NCBI RefSeq assembly: GCF_018614775.1
Contig: NZ_JAGGOF010000077.1
Location: 1-40,996 of the forward strand
Direction: 5' to 3'
Length of the DNA stretch: 40,996 bases
Origin: Pseudomonas fluorescens
Lineage (GTDB): Bacteria > Pseudomonadota > Gammaproteobacteria > Pseudomonadales > Pseudomonadaceae
Shown here: in pieces, positions 31,794 through 40,996 of the stretch
Layout: each line of letters starts with the position of its first letter
How positions within the stretch are numbered: the first letter of the stretch is position 1
Notes under the pieces: model-generated
Database searches by the model: none
The model's input: the letters and a program-made list of their open reading frames with translations, nothing else
What the model was told of the DNA's origin: nothing
Program-made: the position numbers and the translations under genes

Positions 31794-32702
31794 ATGCTGG
31801 ATTTCCTGCCTGCCCCGGTGCGGGGCGTCATCGCCTCGCTGCTGCTGGCGATCAACACCATCGTCTGCTGCACGCCGCTGTTCATCGTGGCGATTTTCAA
31901 GCTGCTGTTGCCCTTCCCCGCCGCCCAGCGCTTTACCAACTGGCTCATGGGGCACATCCACGAAGCCTGGATCAGCAACAACAAGGCCTGGATGAACCTG
32001 CTGCGCCGCACCCGCTGGCACCTCAGCGGCCTGGAAGGCCTGGACTACCAGCACTCGTACCTGATCACCAGCAACCACCAGAGCTGGGTCGACATCATGG
32101 TGCTGCAATATGTGCTGAACCGGCGCATCCGCCCATTGAAGTTCTTTCTCAAGCAGGAGCTGATCTGGGTGCCGGTGATCGGCCTGGCCTGGTGGGCGCT
32201 GGGCTTTCCGTTCATGAAGCGCTACTCCAAGGCCTATCTGGAAAAACACCCGGAAAAGAAAGGCAAGGACCTGGAAACCACCCGCAAGACCTGCGCGAAG
32301 TTTCGCAACAACCCGGTGGGCATTTTCAACTTCGTCGAAGGCACACGCTTCACCGACGGCAAGCACGCTCAACAGCAGTCCCCGTTTCGCTACCTGCTCA
32401 AGCCCAAGGCCGGCGGCATCGCATTCGTGCTGGATGCCATGGGTGAGCAACTGGAATCGATCATCAACGTGACCATTCACTATCCGGGCGGTCGTCCGGG
32501 GTATTGGGATTTGCTCTGCGGCAACGTTGGAGAAGTGGTGGTGCATTTCCAGGAACTGAAGATCCCGCCGCAGTTCATCGGCAGGAACTACGACCAGGAC
32601 GGTGCGTATCGCCTGGAGTTCCAAGGCTGGATCAACCAGCTGTGGCAGGACAAGGATGCGTTGCTGGGGCAGATGCATCAGGAATTCCCAGACCGCCACT
32701 GA
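31794..32702 (+). CDS. 1-acyl-glycerol-3-phosphate acyltransferase-like membrane protein
   Basis: 302 aa. PlsC-superfamily acyltransferase (YihG-like) with an N-terminal membrane anchor (about 10-42), HX4D motif in SNHQSWVDIM, the lysine-rich KFFLKQELIWVPVIG block and FVEGTRFTDGK in place of FPEGTR. Expected to acylate lysophosphatidate or a related lysolipid at the inner membrane. The ATG follows the pta TAA without a gap, so it relies on translational coupling. It ends before a REP pair and a shared terminator. Confidence 0.87.
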   Translation: MLDFLPAPVRGVIASLLLAINTIVCCTPLFIVAIFKLLLPFPAAQRFTNWLMGHIHEAWISNNKAWMNLLRRTRWHLSGLEGLDYQHSYLITSNHQSWVDIMVLQYVLNRRIRPLKFFLKQELIWVPVIGLAWWALGFPFMKRYSKAYLEKHPEKKGKDLETTRKTCAKFRNNPVGIFNFVEGTRFTDGKHAQQQSPFRYLLKPKAGGIAFVLDAMGEQLESIINVTIHYPGGRPGYWDLLCGNVGEVVVHFQELKIPPQFIGRNYDQDGAYRLEFQGWINQLWQDKDALLGQMHQEFPDRH

Positions 32703-32710
32703 CCCCACCT

Positions 32711-32803
32711 TGTGGGAGCGGGCTTGCTCGCGAATGCGGACTGACACTCAAGACAGATGTTGACCGATACACCGCATTCGCGAGCAAGCCCGCTCCCACA
32801 GGG
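32711..32803. repeat. Inverted REP pair (GCGGGCTTGCTCGCGAATGCGG subtype)
   Basis: Arms TGTGGGAGCGGGCTTGCTCG.. (32711-32739) and CCGCATTCGCGAGCAAGCCC.. (32772-32803) form a near-perfect inverted pair. Sequence differences (GGGCTTG, GAATGCGG) mark a subtype different from the 15145, 23366 and 26808 copies. Confidence 0.9.
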
Positions 32804-32815
32804 TCAGAGCCAATG

Positions 32816-32854
32816 AAAAAAGCCCGCCGATGATCACTCATCGGCGGGCTTTTT
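32816..32854. terminator. Bidirectional terminator between the pta operon and cysNC
   Basis: Stem AGCCCGCCGATGA (32821-32833) / TCATCGGCGGGCT (32838-32850), loop TCAC, flanked by A5 and T5, so it works for both convergent transcripts. A short remnant of the AGCTTG repeat family (about 32861-32887) lies between it and the cysNC stop. Confidence 0.92.
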
Positions 32855-32891
32855 ACTTGTCGCTTGCAGCTGGAACTTAAAGCTGCATCTC

Positions 32892-34790
32892 TTAGATCGC
32901 GCCGCGACTGCGCAGCAGATCCAACACCTGCTTGACGCTCTCCTCCAGTGTCAGCGACTGGGTGTCGATCACCAGGTCGGCATCCAGCGGCACGTCATAC
33001 GGGAAGGACTCGCCCGGGATGTTGTCGCCAGCGGCGGCGTACAACCCCTGCGGATCACGCTGGGCGCAGACGGTCGGCGAGGCCTGAACGTAGACCGTCA
33101 GCAGACGCTCCCTGCCGATCAGGTCCTTGGCCTGCTCACGCCCTTCGGCGCTCGGCGCAACGAATGCCGCCAGGGTCAGCAGGCCGGCTTCGTTGAACTG
33201 ACGGGCGACGTGAGCCGCGCGACGCCAATTCTCGGTGCGCCCGGCACGGTCCTGCGGCAGGCCCTTGTTCAGGTCATGACGCAGGTTCTGGCCATCGAGC
33301 ACAAACACCGCACGGCCCGAGTCGAACAGCTTGCGCTCGACCGCATAGGCCAGTGTGCTCTTGCCCGCGCCCGACAGGCCGCTGAACAGCACGGTGGCTG
33401 GCTGCTGGCCGAAGCGCTGGGCGCGCTCTTCCACCGACACATGGGCGAGTTTGCCGTGGTGGGTGCTGCTGCCGTGAGCCAATGGCTGGGCGACGATCAT
33501 GCCGGCGCCAACGGTGCCGTTGGTCAGGCGATCGATGATGATGAATGCGCCGGTGGTGCGGTTGCTCTCGTAGCCGTCCAGGGCGATCGGCGCGTCCAGG
33601 GCAATCTTCACCTTGCCGATTTCGTTGAGCTGCAACGCGCTGGCAGGGCCCTCTTCGAGGGTGTTCACATCGACTTTGTTGACGATGCTGGCAATCGAGC
33701 CCGGCACGTAGCTGGTCGCGCGCTTGATGTCGTATTTCTTGCCCGGCAGCATCGGCTCTTCAGCCATCCACACCAGCATCGCTTCGAAGCTGTCGGTGAC
33801 CGGCGGAACGTTGTCGGCATGCACCAGCAGGTCGCCACGGGAGATGTCGATCTCATCTTCCATAGTCAACGTCACGGCTTGGCCTGGACCGGCCTGCTCC
33901 AGCTCGCCTTCAAAGGTGACGATGGATTTTACCCGGCTGCTCTTGCCCGACGGCAGCACCACCACTTCGTCGCCCTTGTGCACGATGCCGCTGGCCAGGG
34001 TGCCGGCAAAACCGCGGAAGTTCAGGTTCGGACGGTTGACGTACTGCACCGGGAAGCGCAGGTCGCTGAAGTTACGGTCACCCGCCACTTCCACGGTCTC
34101 GAGGATTTCCATCAGCGACTGGCCGGTGTACCACGGCGAGCGCTCGGACTTGTTCACCACGTTGTCGCCCTTGAGGGCGGACATCGGCACGAAGTGCATG
34201 CTGGTAGGCTGCATCTTCAGGCCTTCGGCGAACTTCAGGTAGTCGGCCTTGATCGACTCGAACACGCCCTGGTCAAAGTCCTTGAGGTCCATCTTGTTGA
34301 TGGCCACGACGATGTGCTTGATGCCCAACAACGAGGCGATGAAGCTGTGGCGACGGGTCTGGGTCTGCACACCATAACGGGCATCCACCAGGATGATCGC
34401 CAGGTCACAGGTGGAGGCACCGGTGGCCATGTTGCGGGTGTACTGCTCATGGCCGGGAGTGTCGGCGATGATGAATTTGCGCTTGGCGGTGGAGAAATAG
34501 CGGTACGCGACATCGATGGTAATCCCCTGCTCGCGCTCGGCCTGCAGGCCGTCGACCAGCAACGCCAGGTCGATGTCGTCGCCGGTGGTGCCGACTTTCT
34601 TCGAATCGCGGGTGATGGCTTCCAGGTGATCTTCGTAGATCATCTTGGAGTCGTGCAGCAGGCGCCCGATGAGGGTGCTCTTGCCGTCGTCGACGTTACC
34701 GCAGGTCAGGAAACGCAACAGCTCCTTGCGCTCGTGCTGGCCCAGGTAGGCGAGGATGTCCTCGCTGATCAAATCAGATTGATGCGACAT
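32892..34790 (-). CDS. cysNC: Bifunctional ATP sulfurylase GTPase subunit / APS kinase
   Basis: 632 aa fusion. The N-terminal CysN GTPase has G1 GNVDDGKST (31-39), ADTPGHEQYTRN, NKMDLKDFD and beta-barrel domains. The C-terminal CysC APS kinase starts near 465 with Walker A GLSGAGKST (471-479), then DGQNLRHDLNKGLPQDRAGRTENWRRAAHVA. GTP hydrolysis drives APS formation with CysD, and the kinase phosphorylates APS to PAPS. Gln replaces the usual Asp in DGxNxRH; I believe this occurs in pseudomonad fusions, but did not check. It is 9 bp after cysD in one operon. Confidence 0.96.
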   Translation of the reverse strand: MSHQSDLISEDILAYLGQHERKELLRFLTCGNVDDGKSTLIGRLLHDSKMIYEDHLEAITRDSKKVGTTGDDIDLALLVDGLQAEREQGITIDVAYRYFSTAKRKFIIADTPGHEQYTRNMATGASTCDLAIILVDARYGVQTQTRRHSFIASLLGIKHIVVAINKMDLKDFDQGVFESIKADYLKFAEGLKMQPTSMHFVPMSALKGDNVVNKSERSPWYTGQSLMEILETVEVAGDRNFSDLRFPVQYVNRPNLNFRGFAGTLASGIVHKGDEVVVLPSGKSSRVKSIVTFEGELEQAGPGQAVTLTMEDEIDISRGDLLVHADNVPPVTDSFEAMLVWMAEEPMLPGKKYDIKRATSYVPGSIASIVNKVDVNTLEEGPASALQLNEIGKVKIALDAPIALDGYESNRTTGAFIIIDRLTNGTVGAGMIVAQPLAHGSSTHHGKLAHVSVEERAQRFGQQPATVLFSGLSGAGKSTLAYAVERKLFDSGRAVFVLDGQNLRHDLNKGLPQDRAGRTENWRRAAHVARQFNEAGLLTLAAFVAPSAEGREQAKDLIGRERLLTVYVQASPTVCAQRDPQGLYAAAGDNIPGESFPYDVPLDADLVIDTQSLTLEESVKQVLDLLRSRGAI

Positions 34791-34799
34791 GACAGCCCC

Positions 34800-35717
34800 T
34801 TAGAAATAGCCTTGACGTTTTTTATCTTCCATCGAGCCTGCGCCATCGTGGTCGATGACCCGGCCCTGGCGCTCGGAAGTTCGCGTCAGGAGCATTTCCT
34901 GAATGATGTCCGTGAGGCTTTCGGCCTCGGACTCCACCGCGCCCGTCAACGGGTAGCAGCCAAGGGTACGGAAACGCACTTTCTTCTTGACGATTCGGGC
35001 CTTGTCCTCGTCGGACAGGTGCTCGAGGATGCGCTCGTCGTCGATCATGATCAGCGTGCCGTTCTTCTCGATCACTTCACGCTCGGCGGCGAAGTACAGC
35101 GGCACGATCGGGATGCCTTCGAGGTAGATGTACTGCCAGATGTCCAGCTCGGTCCAGTTCGACAGCGGGAACACCCGGATCGACTCGCCCTTGTTGACCT
35201 TGCCGTTGTAGACGTTCCACAGCTCCGGACGCTGGTTCTTCGGATCCCAGCGGTGCTTGCTGTCGCGGAACGAGTAGACGCGCTCCTTGGCGCGGGATTT
35301 CTCTTCGTCGCGGCGGGCACCGCCGAATGCGGCATCGAAACCATATTTGTCCAGGGCCTGCTTGAGGCCTTGGGTCTTCATGATGTCGGTGTGCTTGGCG
35401 CTGCCGTGGGTGAACGGGTTGATGCCCTGCGCCACGCCTTCGGGGTTCACATGGGTGATCAGGTCCAGGCCCAGCTCTTCAACCATGCGGTCGCGGAACT
35501 TGTACATTTCCTGGAATTTCCAGCGGGTGTCGACATGCATCACCGGAAACGGCAGCTTGCCGGGGAAGAACGCCTTGCGCGCCAGGTGGAGCATCACGGC
35601 GGAGTCCTTACCTATGGAGTACAGCATCACCGGGTTATCGAACTCGGCGGCCACCTCGCGGATGATGTGGATGCTTTCCGCCTCCAACTGTTTCAGGTGC
35701 GTCAGTTTGTCGACCAT
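34800..35717 (-). CDS. cysD: Sulfate adenylyltransferase subunit 2
   Basis: 305 aa. Catalytic subunit of ATP sulfurylase (adenylyl transfer to sulfate), with the PP-loop SIGKDSAVMLHLARKAF (34-50), DTRWKFQEMYKFRD, GGARRDEEKSRAKER and RVFPLSNWTELDIW. First gene of the cysD-cysNC operon. A TAGGAT (35778-35773 on the minus strand) could be the -10, but its -35 is weak. No CysB site is called. Confidence 0.97.
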   Translation of the reverse strand: MVDKLTHLKQLEAESIHIIREVAAEFDNPVMLYSIGKDSAVMLHLARKAFFPGKLPFPVMHVDTRWKFQEMYKFRDRMVEELGLDLITHVNPEGVAQGINPFTHGSAKHTDIMKTQGLKQALDKYGFDAAFGGARRDEEKSRAKERVYSFRDSKHRWDPKNQRPELWNVYNGKVNKGESIRVFPLSNWTELDIWQYIYLEGIPIVPLYFAAEREVIEKNGTLIMIDDERILEHLSDEDKARIVKKKVRFRTLGCYPLTGAVESEAESLTDIIQEMLLTRTSERQGRVIDHDGAGSMEDKKRQGYF

Positions 35718-35894
35718 GGCTACTCACGAAAACTATCTTATGAACGGCCAGCGGGCCGTGTTCGAGCGGGGAATCCTAGCACAGCGACCTCTTCTAATCA
35801 GGGCACCAACTAGATCGAAACAGCATATGGATATGCCTGGTGGTTCGGCCAGTGCAGCTCCCACAGATTGCCCCCACAGGGATCTGGATTTGCA

Positions 35895-36653
35895 TCAAAT
35901 CGGATTCGGGCAATCGATGAAGATGTGTTCCAGGGCAAACCGCCGTGCCAGGTAATCGCCCAGCGCCTGGACGCCATAGCGTTCGGTCGCATGGTGGCCA
36001 GCGGCGATGAAACTGATACCGTTCTCCCGGGCGCTGTGGAAGGTCTGCTCCGAGGCCTCGCCGCTGAGGTACAGGTCAACCCCGGCCAGCACCGCCTGAT
36101 CGATATAGCCCTGGCCTCCGCCGGTGCACCAGCCAACCCGGCGGATCATTTGCTCGCCCTCGATCAGCAGCGGCTCGCGCCCCATGACGTCCTGGACCTT
36201 GCGGGCGAAATCCCGGGCCGTCATCGGCTCCGACAAGGACCCCACCAGGCCGACAACCTTGAGGTTATCCGGATCCAGCGGTCCTTCGACGGTGATATCC
36301 AACTGGCGGGCCAGTTGCACGTTGTTGCCTACCTCGGAGTGCACGTCCAGGGGCAAGTGATAGGCCAACAGGCTGATGTCGTGCTTGAGCAAGGTTTTCA
36401 GGCGACGCTGCTTCATGCCGGTGATGCACGGGTTCTCGCCCTTCCAGAAATAACCGTGGTGCACCAGTACCAGATCGGCCTCTGCCGCTACGGCAGCATC
36501 CAGCAACGCCTGGCTGGCCGTGACGCCGCTGACGATGCGCATCACCTGTGGCGAACCCTCGACCTGCAGGCCGTTGGGGCAGTAATCGGCAATCCGGCTG
36601 CTTGCCAGGTAACGGTCCGCTTCCTCGACCAGCGTGCTCAGGGCTACGGCCAT
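35895..36653 (-). CDS. Nif3-like dinuclear metal centre protein
   Basis: 252 aa. NIF3/YbgI family, formerly labelled GTP cyclohydrolase I type 2. Metal ligands are visible in LVHHGYFWKG, LAYHLPLDVH, the E of GEASEQTFH and AAGHHATERYG. The family forms hexameric toroids with two metals per subunit; its reaction is not firmly known. Divergent from algW, an arrangement I recall as common in Pseudomonas. On the minus strand CATAAT (36716-36711) may be its -10. The 177-bp gap to cysD holds no other gene. Confidence 0.9.
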   Translation of the reverse strand: MAVALSTLVEEADRYLASSRIADYCPNGLQVEGSPQVMRIVSGVTASQALLDAAVAAEADLVLVHHGYFWKGENPCITGMKQRRLKTLLKHDISLLAYHLPLDVHSEVGNNVQLARQLDITVEGPLDPDNLKVVGLVGSLSEPMTARDFARKVQDVMGREPLLIEGEQMIRRVGWCTGGGQGYIDQAVLAGVDLYLSGEASEQTFHSARENGISFIAAGHHATERYGVQALGDYLARRFALEHIFIDCPNPI

Positions 36654-36697
36654 GAAAAGACTCCTAAATATCCCGTCCGGAGGCGCGCGCGGCCTCG

Positions 36698-36703
36698 TAT
36701 AAT
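36698..36703 (+). promoter_or_regulatory. Putative -10 box of algW
   Basis: Perfect TATAAT 55 bp before the algW ATG. No good -35 lies at the expected spacing, so this is a partial promoter call. Confidence 0.35.
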
Positions 36704-36757
36704 GCGCGACATTATGGGCGGTCTCATACCGCCTGCAACCTTTGTAGGACGTGATTG

Positions 36758-37918
<1,161 letters not shown>

Positions 37919-37935
37919 CCCGCTCGGATCCCACC

Positions 37936-37965
37936 GTGGCGAGAGGACTTGTTCCCTCGCCACAG
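37936..37965. repeat. Single palindromic REP variant (GTGGCGAGG type)
   Basis: GTGGCGAGAGGACTTGTTCC then CTCGCCACAG, an imperfect palindrome of the same class as 28156-28186. It lies 18 bp after the algW stop and may act as its 3' stem-loop. Confidence 0.7.
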
Positions 37966-37996
37966 CGATGCATGCACGCTGAGCGAAATCATAGAT

Positions 37997-38015
37997 AGCA
38001 TAAATTCTCATTAGT
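37997..38015. promoter_or_regulatory. Possible Fur box before the TonB receptor
   Basis: On the minus strand ACTAATGAGAATTTATGCT holds the Fur-like core TAATGAGAAT and matches the 19-bp Fur consensus at about 10 of 19 positions by eye. TATATT (38021-38026) just after it could be the receptor's -10. Weak evidence, but in the expected place for an iron-repressed receptor. Confidence 0.35.
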
Positions 38016-38057
38016 AGTGTTATATTGTTTCAATTAAGGAAATTGGAACAACATAAC

Positions 38058-40163
38058 ATGTCATCTTTAAAACGGATTTCCCTCGCCAGCCTGGCCCTGG
38101 GCCTATTGGCCGATCCGGCCTTCGCCGAAGAAACCCAGCCCTTGGAGCTTGACGCCATCAGCGTCACAGCCGATTACGAATCCCCGACCGGCCCCGTGAA
38201 AGGCTATCGTGCAACGCGCTCCGCCAGTGCGACCAAAACCGACACCGCCCTGGGCGACATTCCCCAATCGATCAGCGTGATTCCTGCCAGCGTGCTCAAG
38301 GACCTGGGCAGCACCAGCGTCGAACGGGCACTGGAATATGCCGGCGGCGTGTCGAAGCAAAACAACTTCGGTGGGCTGACGCTCTACGAATACAGCGTCC
38401 GCGGCTTCACCACGTCGGAGTTCTACAAGGACGGCTTCAGCGCCAACCGCGGCTACCCGAGCACGCCGGACGCGGCCAATATCGAACGCATCGAAGTGCT
38501 GAAAGGCCCGGCGGCGAGCCTGTATGGCCGAGGCGATCCCGGCGGCACGGTGAATATCGTCACCAAGAAACCCCAGCCCGACGCCTTCACCACCCTGCAA
38601 GCCAGCGCCGGCAGCTGGGATCGCTACCGCACCGCGTTGGACGTCAATACGCCGCTGGATGCCGAAGGCAACCTGTTATCGCGGGTCAACCTGGCGGTCG
38701 AGGACAATCACAGCTTCCGCGACCACGTCGACAGCCAGCGGGTGTTCGTCGCGCCCTCCCTCAGCTGGCAACTGAGCCCCGACACCCGTCTGCTGGTGGA
38801 AAGCGAAATCGTGCGCCACAACTCGACGTTCGACCGCGGCATCGTCGCCCCGAACAATCGCTGGAGTGGTGTCTCCCGCTCCACTTTTTTGGGCGAACCC
38901 AACGACGGCAACATCGACAACCACAACAATATGCTCCAGGCCGCCCTTGAGCATCAGCTCAACGACACCTGGCAGTTACGCCTCGCCAGTCATTACAAAC
39001 AAGGCGAACTCTGGGGCTTCGCCTCCGAAGCGCGCCCGCTGAATGCCGACGGCCACACCGTCAACCGTCGCTACCGCGAGCGCGACAACGATTGGCATGA
39101 CAGCATCACTCAGCTGGAACTGCGGGGCCTGTTCGACCTCGGCCCGTGGCAGCACGAATTGCTGATCGGCAGCGAATACGAGGATTACCGCAAGAACGAG
39201 CGCGTCACCACTATCAACGGCGGTGCTTATCCCATCGACATCTACAACCCGATCTACGGCCAGCCAAAGCCCGACGGCCTGCGCACGGGAACGGACTTCT
39301 TCGAGCATGTGCAAAGCCGCGCGCTGAACCTTCAGGACCAGATCGTATTTACCGACAAGCTGCGTTGCATGCTCGGCGTGCGCTACGAGCATTTCGAGCA
39401 AGGCATCGACGACTACACCCGCAACGCCACCCGCCGCCAGCGCCATGATGCCCTGACGCAGCGGGCCGGCCTGTTGTATCAGCTGACACCTGAAGTCGGG
39501 CTGTTCGCCAATGCGTCCACCTCGTTCAAGCCCAACAATGGCCTGGATGCCGGCGGAAAATCCTTCGATCCGGAAGAAGGCGTCGGCTATGAAGCGGGGG
39601 TCAAGAGCGAGCTGTTCGATGACCGCCTGAGCACCACCGTGGCGGTGTTTCATACCGAGAAGGAAAACGTCCTGGCGCTCGACCCGGGCACGGACACCAG
39701 CCGCGCCATGGGCAAGGCCCGCAGCCAGGGGATCGATCTGCAAGTCACCGGACAGCTCACCGACGCCATACGGGTGATCGGCGCCTTTGCCTACATCGAC
39801 GCCGAGGTGACCCAAGGTGACAAAACCATTCCAACGGGCAGCCGAATCCTCGGTGTCGCCAAGCGCAGCGGCAGCCTGCTGGGCGTGTATGAGTTCCAGG
39901 ATGGCCGCCTGCGGGGCTCGGATGTCGGCGCCGCGTTCACTTACGTCGGCGATCGCTCAGGCGAGGCCGGCGCCGATTTCGAATTGCCGGCCTACCACAC
40001 CGTGGACCTGCTGGCTCATTACAAGGCCAGTGATACCGTCACCGTCGGCCTGAACCTCAACAACGTCTTCGATGAAAAGTACTACGAGCGCGCCTACAGC
40101 AACTACTGGGTCAACCCCGGCGAGCCACGCAATTTCACCGTCAGTCTCACCCTTGATCTGTAA
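38058..40163 (+). CDS. TonB-dependent siderophore-type outer-membrane receptor
   Basis: 701 aa. Signal peptide (cleavage after AFA, about residue 23), TonB box-like DAISVTADYE, then the plug domain (about 50-165: SISVIPASVLKDLG, YSVRGF, IERIEVLKGPAASLYGRGDPGGTVNIVTKKP) and a 22-strand barrel ending FTVSLTLDL. No N-terminal signalling domain, so it is a simple transducer without its own sigma/anti-sigma pair. Resembles ferric-hydroxamate/FhuE-like receptors, but the ligand is unknown. ATG 38058 is chosen; a TTG at 38025 also lies in frame. It is followed after 13 bp by the DUF4198 gene. Confidence 0.9.
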   Translation: MSSLKRISLASLALGLLADPAFAEETQPLELDAISVTADYESPTGPVKGYRATRSASATKTDTALGDIPQSISVIPASVLKDLGSTSVERALEYAGGVSKQNNFGGLTLYEYSVRGFTTSEFYKDGFSANRGYPSTPDAANIERIEVLKGPAASLYGRGDPGGTVNIVTKKPQPDAFTTLQASAGSWDRYRTALDVNTPLDAEGNLLSRVNLAVEDNHSFRDHVDSQRVFVAPSLSWQLSPDTRLLVESEIVRHNSTFDRGIVAPNNRWSGVSRSTFLGEPNDGNIDNHNNMLQAALEHQLNDTWQLRLASHYKQGELWGFASEARPLNADGHTVNRRYRERDNDWHDSITQLELRGLFDLGPWQHELLIGSEYEDYRKNERVTTINGGAYPIDIYNPIYGQPKPDGLRTGTDFFEHVQSRALNLQDQIVFTDKLRCMLGVRYEHFEQGIDDYTRNATRRQRHDALTQRAGLLYQLTPEVGLFANASTSFKPNNGLDAGGKSFDPEEGVGYEAGVKSELFDDRLSTTVAVFHTEKENVLALDPGTDTSRAMGKARSQGIDLQVTGQLTDAIRVIGAFAYIDAEVTQGDKTIPTGSRILGVAKRSGSLLGVYEFQDGRLRGSDVGAAFTYVGDRSGEAGADFELPAYHTVDLLAHYKASDTVTVGLNLNNVFDEKYYERAYSNYWVNPGEPRNFTVSLTLDL

Positions 40164-40176
40164 AAGGAAAACCTGC

Positions 40177-40896
40177 ATGAAATACCCGAAGACACTCGCC
40201 CTTCTCGGCCTCTTCCTTGCGACACAAGCCTCGGCCCACGGCCTGTGGACCGAACAACGGCGCGGCAACATCGAAGTGATATACGGGCACGGTGCCGAGG
40301 ACAACGCGTTCAAGGCGCAGAAAATCAGCGGCGCCTGGGCTTATGACCTGGGCGGGAAAATGATCCCCGTCACCGTTGAGCGTCTGCCGGACCACGCCCG
40401 CCTGCAACCGCTCAAACCACCCGCCGTGCTGGCGGTGGCGCTGGACAACGGCATGTGGTCCCAGACTGCCGACAATAAATGGATCAACGAAGGCCGCAGC
40501 AAGGTACCCGGGGCTGTCGAATCGACCCACACCTTCAAATACAGCCTGGCGATCTATGAGCCGGGGGCGGAGCTGCCGAAGCTGGAGCCGATCAAGTTCC
40601 TGATCCTGCCGCAAGTCGATCCGCTGACGGTAGGCCCGGGCAAGTCGTTGCCGGTAAGGGTGTTGCTGGATGGGAAGCCCGCCGCCGGGGTAAAGCTGGT
40701 GGGCGATTACCGCAGCGCGCCGAACACCGTATCCACTGAAACCGACGCCGAGGGCCGGGCCCAGGTGCTGGTGCGCAATGAAGGGTTGAACGTCATCGCC
40801 GCACAAATGGAAATACCGCTCAAGGACGACAAGGAGGTGGCGACCCGTGGTGTGTTCACCTCACTGACCTTCCTGGGCGTACCGCATCACGAATAA
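40177..40896 (+). CDS. DUF4198 periplasmic protein, partner of the TonB receptor
   Basis: 239 aa. Signal peptide (MKYPKTLALLGLFLATQASA) leaving a mature start HGLWTEQRRGNIEVIYGHGAED. His-rich beginnings of this kind and the C-terminal beta-sandwich (GKSLPVRVLLDGKPAAGVKLVGDY, TDAEGRAQVLV) are typical of DUF4198, a family linked to nickel/cobalt and other metal uptake. AAAAGGAAAA lies 8 nt before the ATG. It starts 13 bp after the receptor gene, so the two are one operon. Role inferred: binding a metal or metal complex in the periplasm. Confidence 0.8.
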   Translation: MKYPKTLALLGLFLATQASAHGLWTEQRRGNIEVIYGHGAEDNAFKAQKISGAWAYDLGGKMIPVTVERLPDHARLQPLKPPAVLAVALDNGMWSQTADNKWINEGRSKVPGAVESTHTFKYSLAIYEPGAELPKLEPIKFLILPQVDPLTVGPGKSLPVRVLLDGKPAAGVKLVGDYRSAPNTVSTETDAEGRAQVLVRNEGLNVIAAQMEIPLKDDKEVATRGVFTSLTFLGVPHHE

Positions 40897-40917
40897 AGCA
40901 TCTATACACTGAACATA

Positions 40918-40996
40918 CCTGTGGGAGCGAGCTTGCTCGCGATGGCGTAGAGTCAGTCGATAGTCATTTTGACTGTCAGACCGCATTCGCGAGCAA
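40918..40996. repeat. REP pair cut by the window end
   Basis: The left arm CCTGTGGGAGCGAGCTTGCT.. is complete, and the right arm CCGCATTCGCGAGCAA stops at the last base. The middle AGTCAGTCGATAGTC..GACTGTCAG can also pair. Confidence 0.85.

Noticed and set aside
33210..35813. 867-codon plus-strand open frame antisense to cysNC and cysD
   Set aside because: Shadow frame over two unmistakable genes.

Overview
This window looks like a chromosomal segment of a Pseudomonas of the fluorescens group. The signs are high GC, the hmgA-fahA-maiA operon with a divergent IclR-type hmgR, a fused cysNC, an AlgW-type DegS protease, a short LOV photoreceptor close to P. putida PpSB1-LOV, and many REP-type repeats with the core GTGGGAGCGAGC..GCTCGCGATGGCG in intergenic gaps. 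No tRNA, rRNA, CRISPR array, transposase or integrase was seen.

Layout. 1-4372: homogentisate (tyrosine) catabolism, with a triple half-site operator between hmgA and hmgR. 4369-10270: a MalT-like LuxR regulator next to a DUF1329/DUF1302 envelope pair with its own terminator. 10271-10907: a long non-coding gap with a candidate small RNA. 10908-13951: an AT-richer bacteriocin locus made of an S-type pyocin-like protein with an unusual C-terminal toxin module, its overlapping immunity gene, then a decayed HNH-DNase tail followed by an intact Im9/ImS2-type immunity gene. 14085-17561: a (3R)-hydroxyacyl-CoA dehydrogenase-like SDR, a MEST-like alpha/beta hydrolase coupled to a class II aldolase, and a MioC-like flavodoxin. 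17714-21853: a blue-light/pterin cluster (LOV, PilZ-like protein, LitR-like MerR regulator, FolM, FolX, DUF1244, HopJ-like). 22088-26787: class III aminotransferase, trxB, cysZ and a GT4 glycosyltransferase behind a likely Pho box. 26924-32702: Old Yellow Enzyme, glutathione peroxidase, SlyD, DUF3565, Pta and an acyltransferase. 32892-37918: cysNC-cysD (sulfate activation), a Nif3-like protein and AlgW. 38058-40896: a TonB-dependent receptor and a DUF4198 partner.

Connections. HmgA, MaiA and FahA convert homogentisate to fumarate and acetoacetate; FolM/FolX supply the monapterin-type cofactor that Pseudomonas phenylalanine hydroxylase uses upstream of the same route (family knowledge; phhA is not in the window). 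CysZ imports sulfate and CysD/CysNC activate it to PAPS. The LOV protein and the MerR regulator are probably one light-response circuit.

The most novel part is the bacteriocin locus. It reads as a toxin-module swap that left the old DNase tail and its immunity gene behind, and its best start codon is one base out of frame with the toxin. All functions are inferred from reading sequence by eye; no database search was run.
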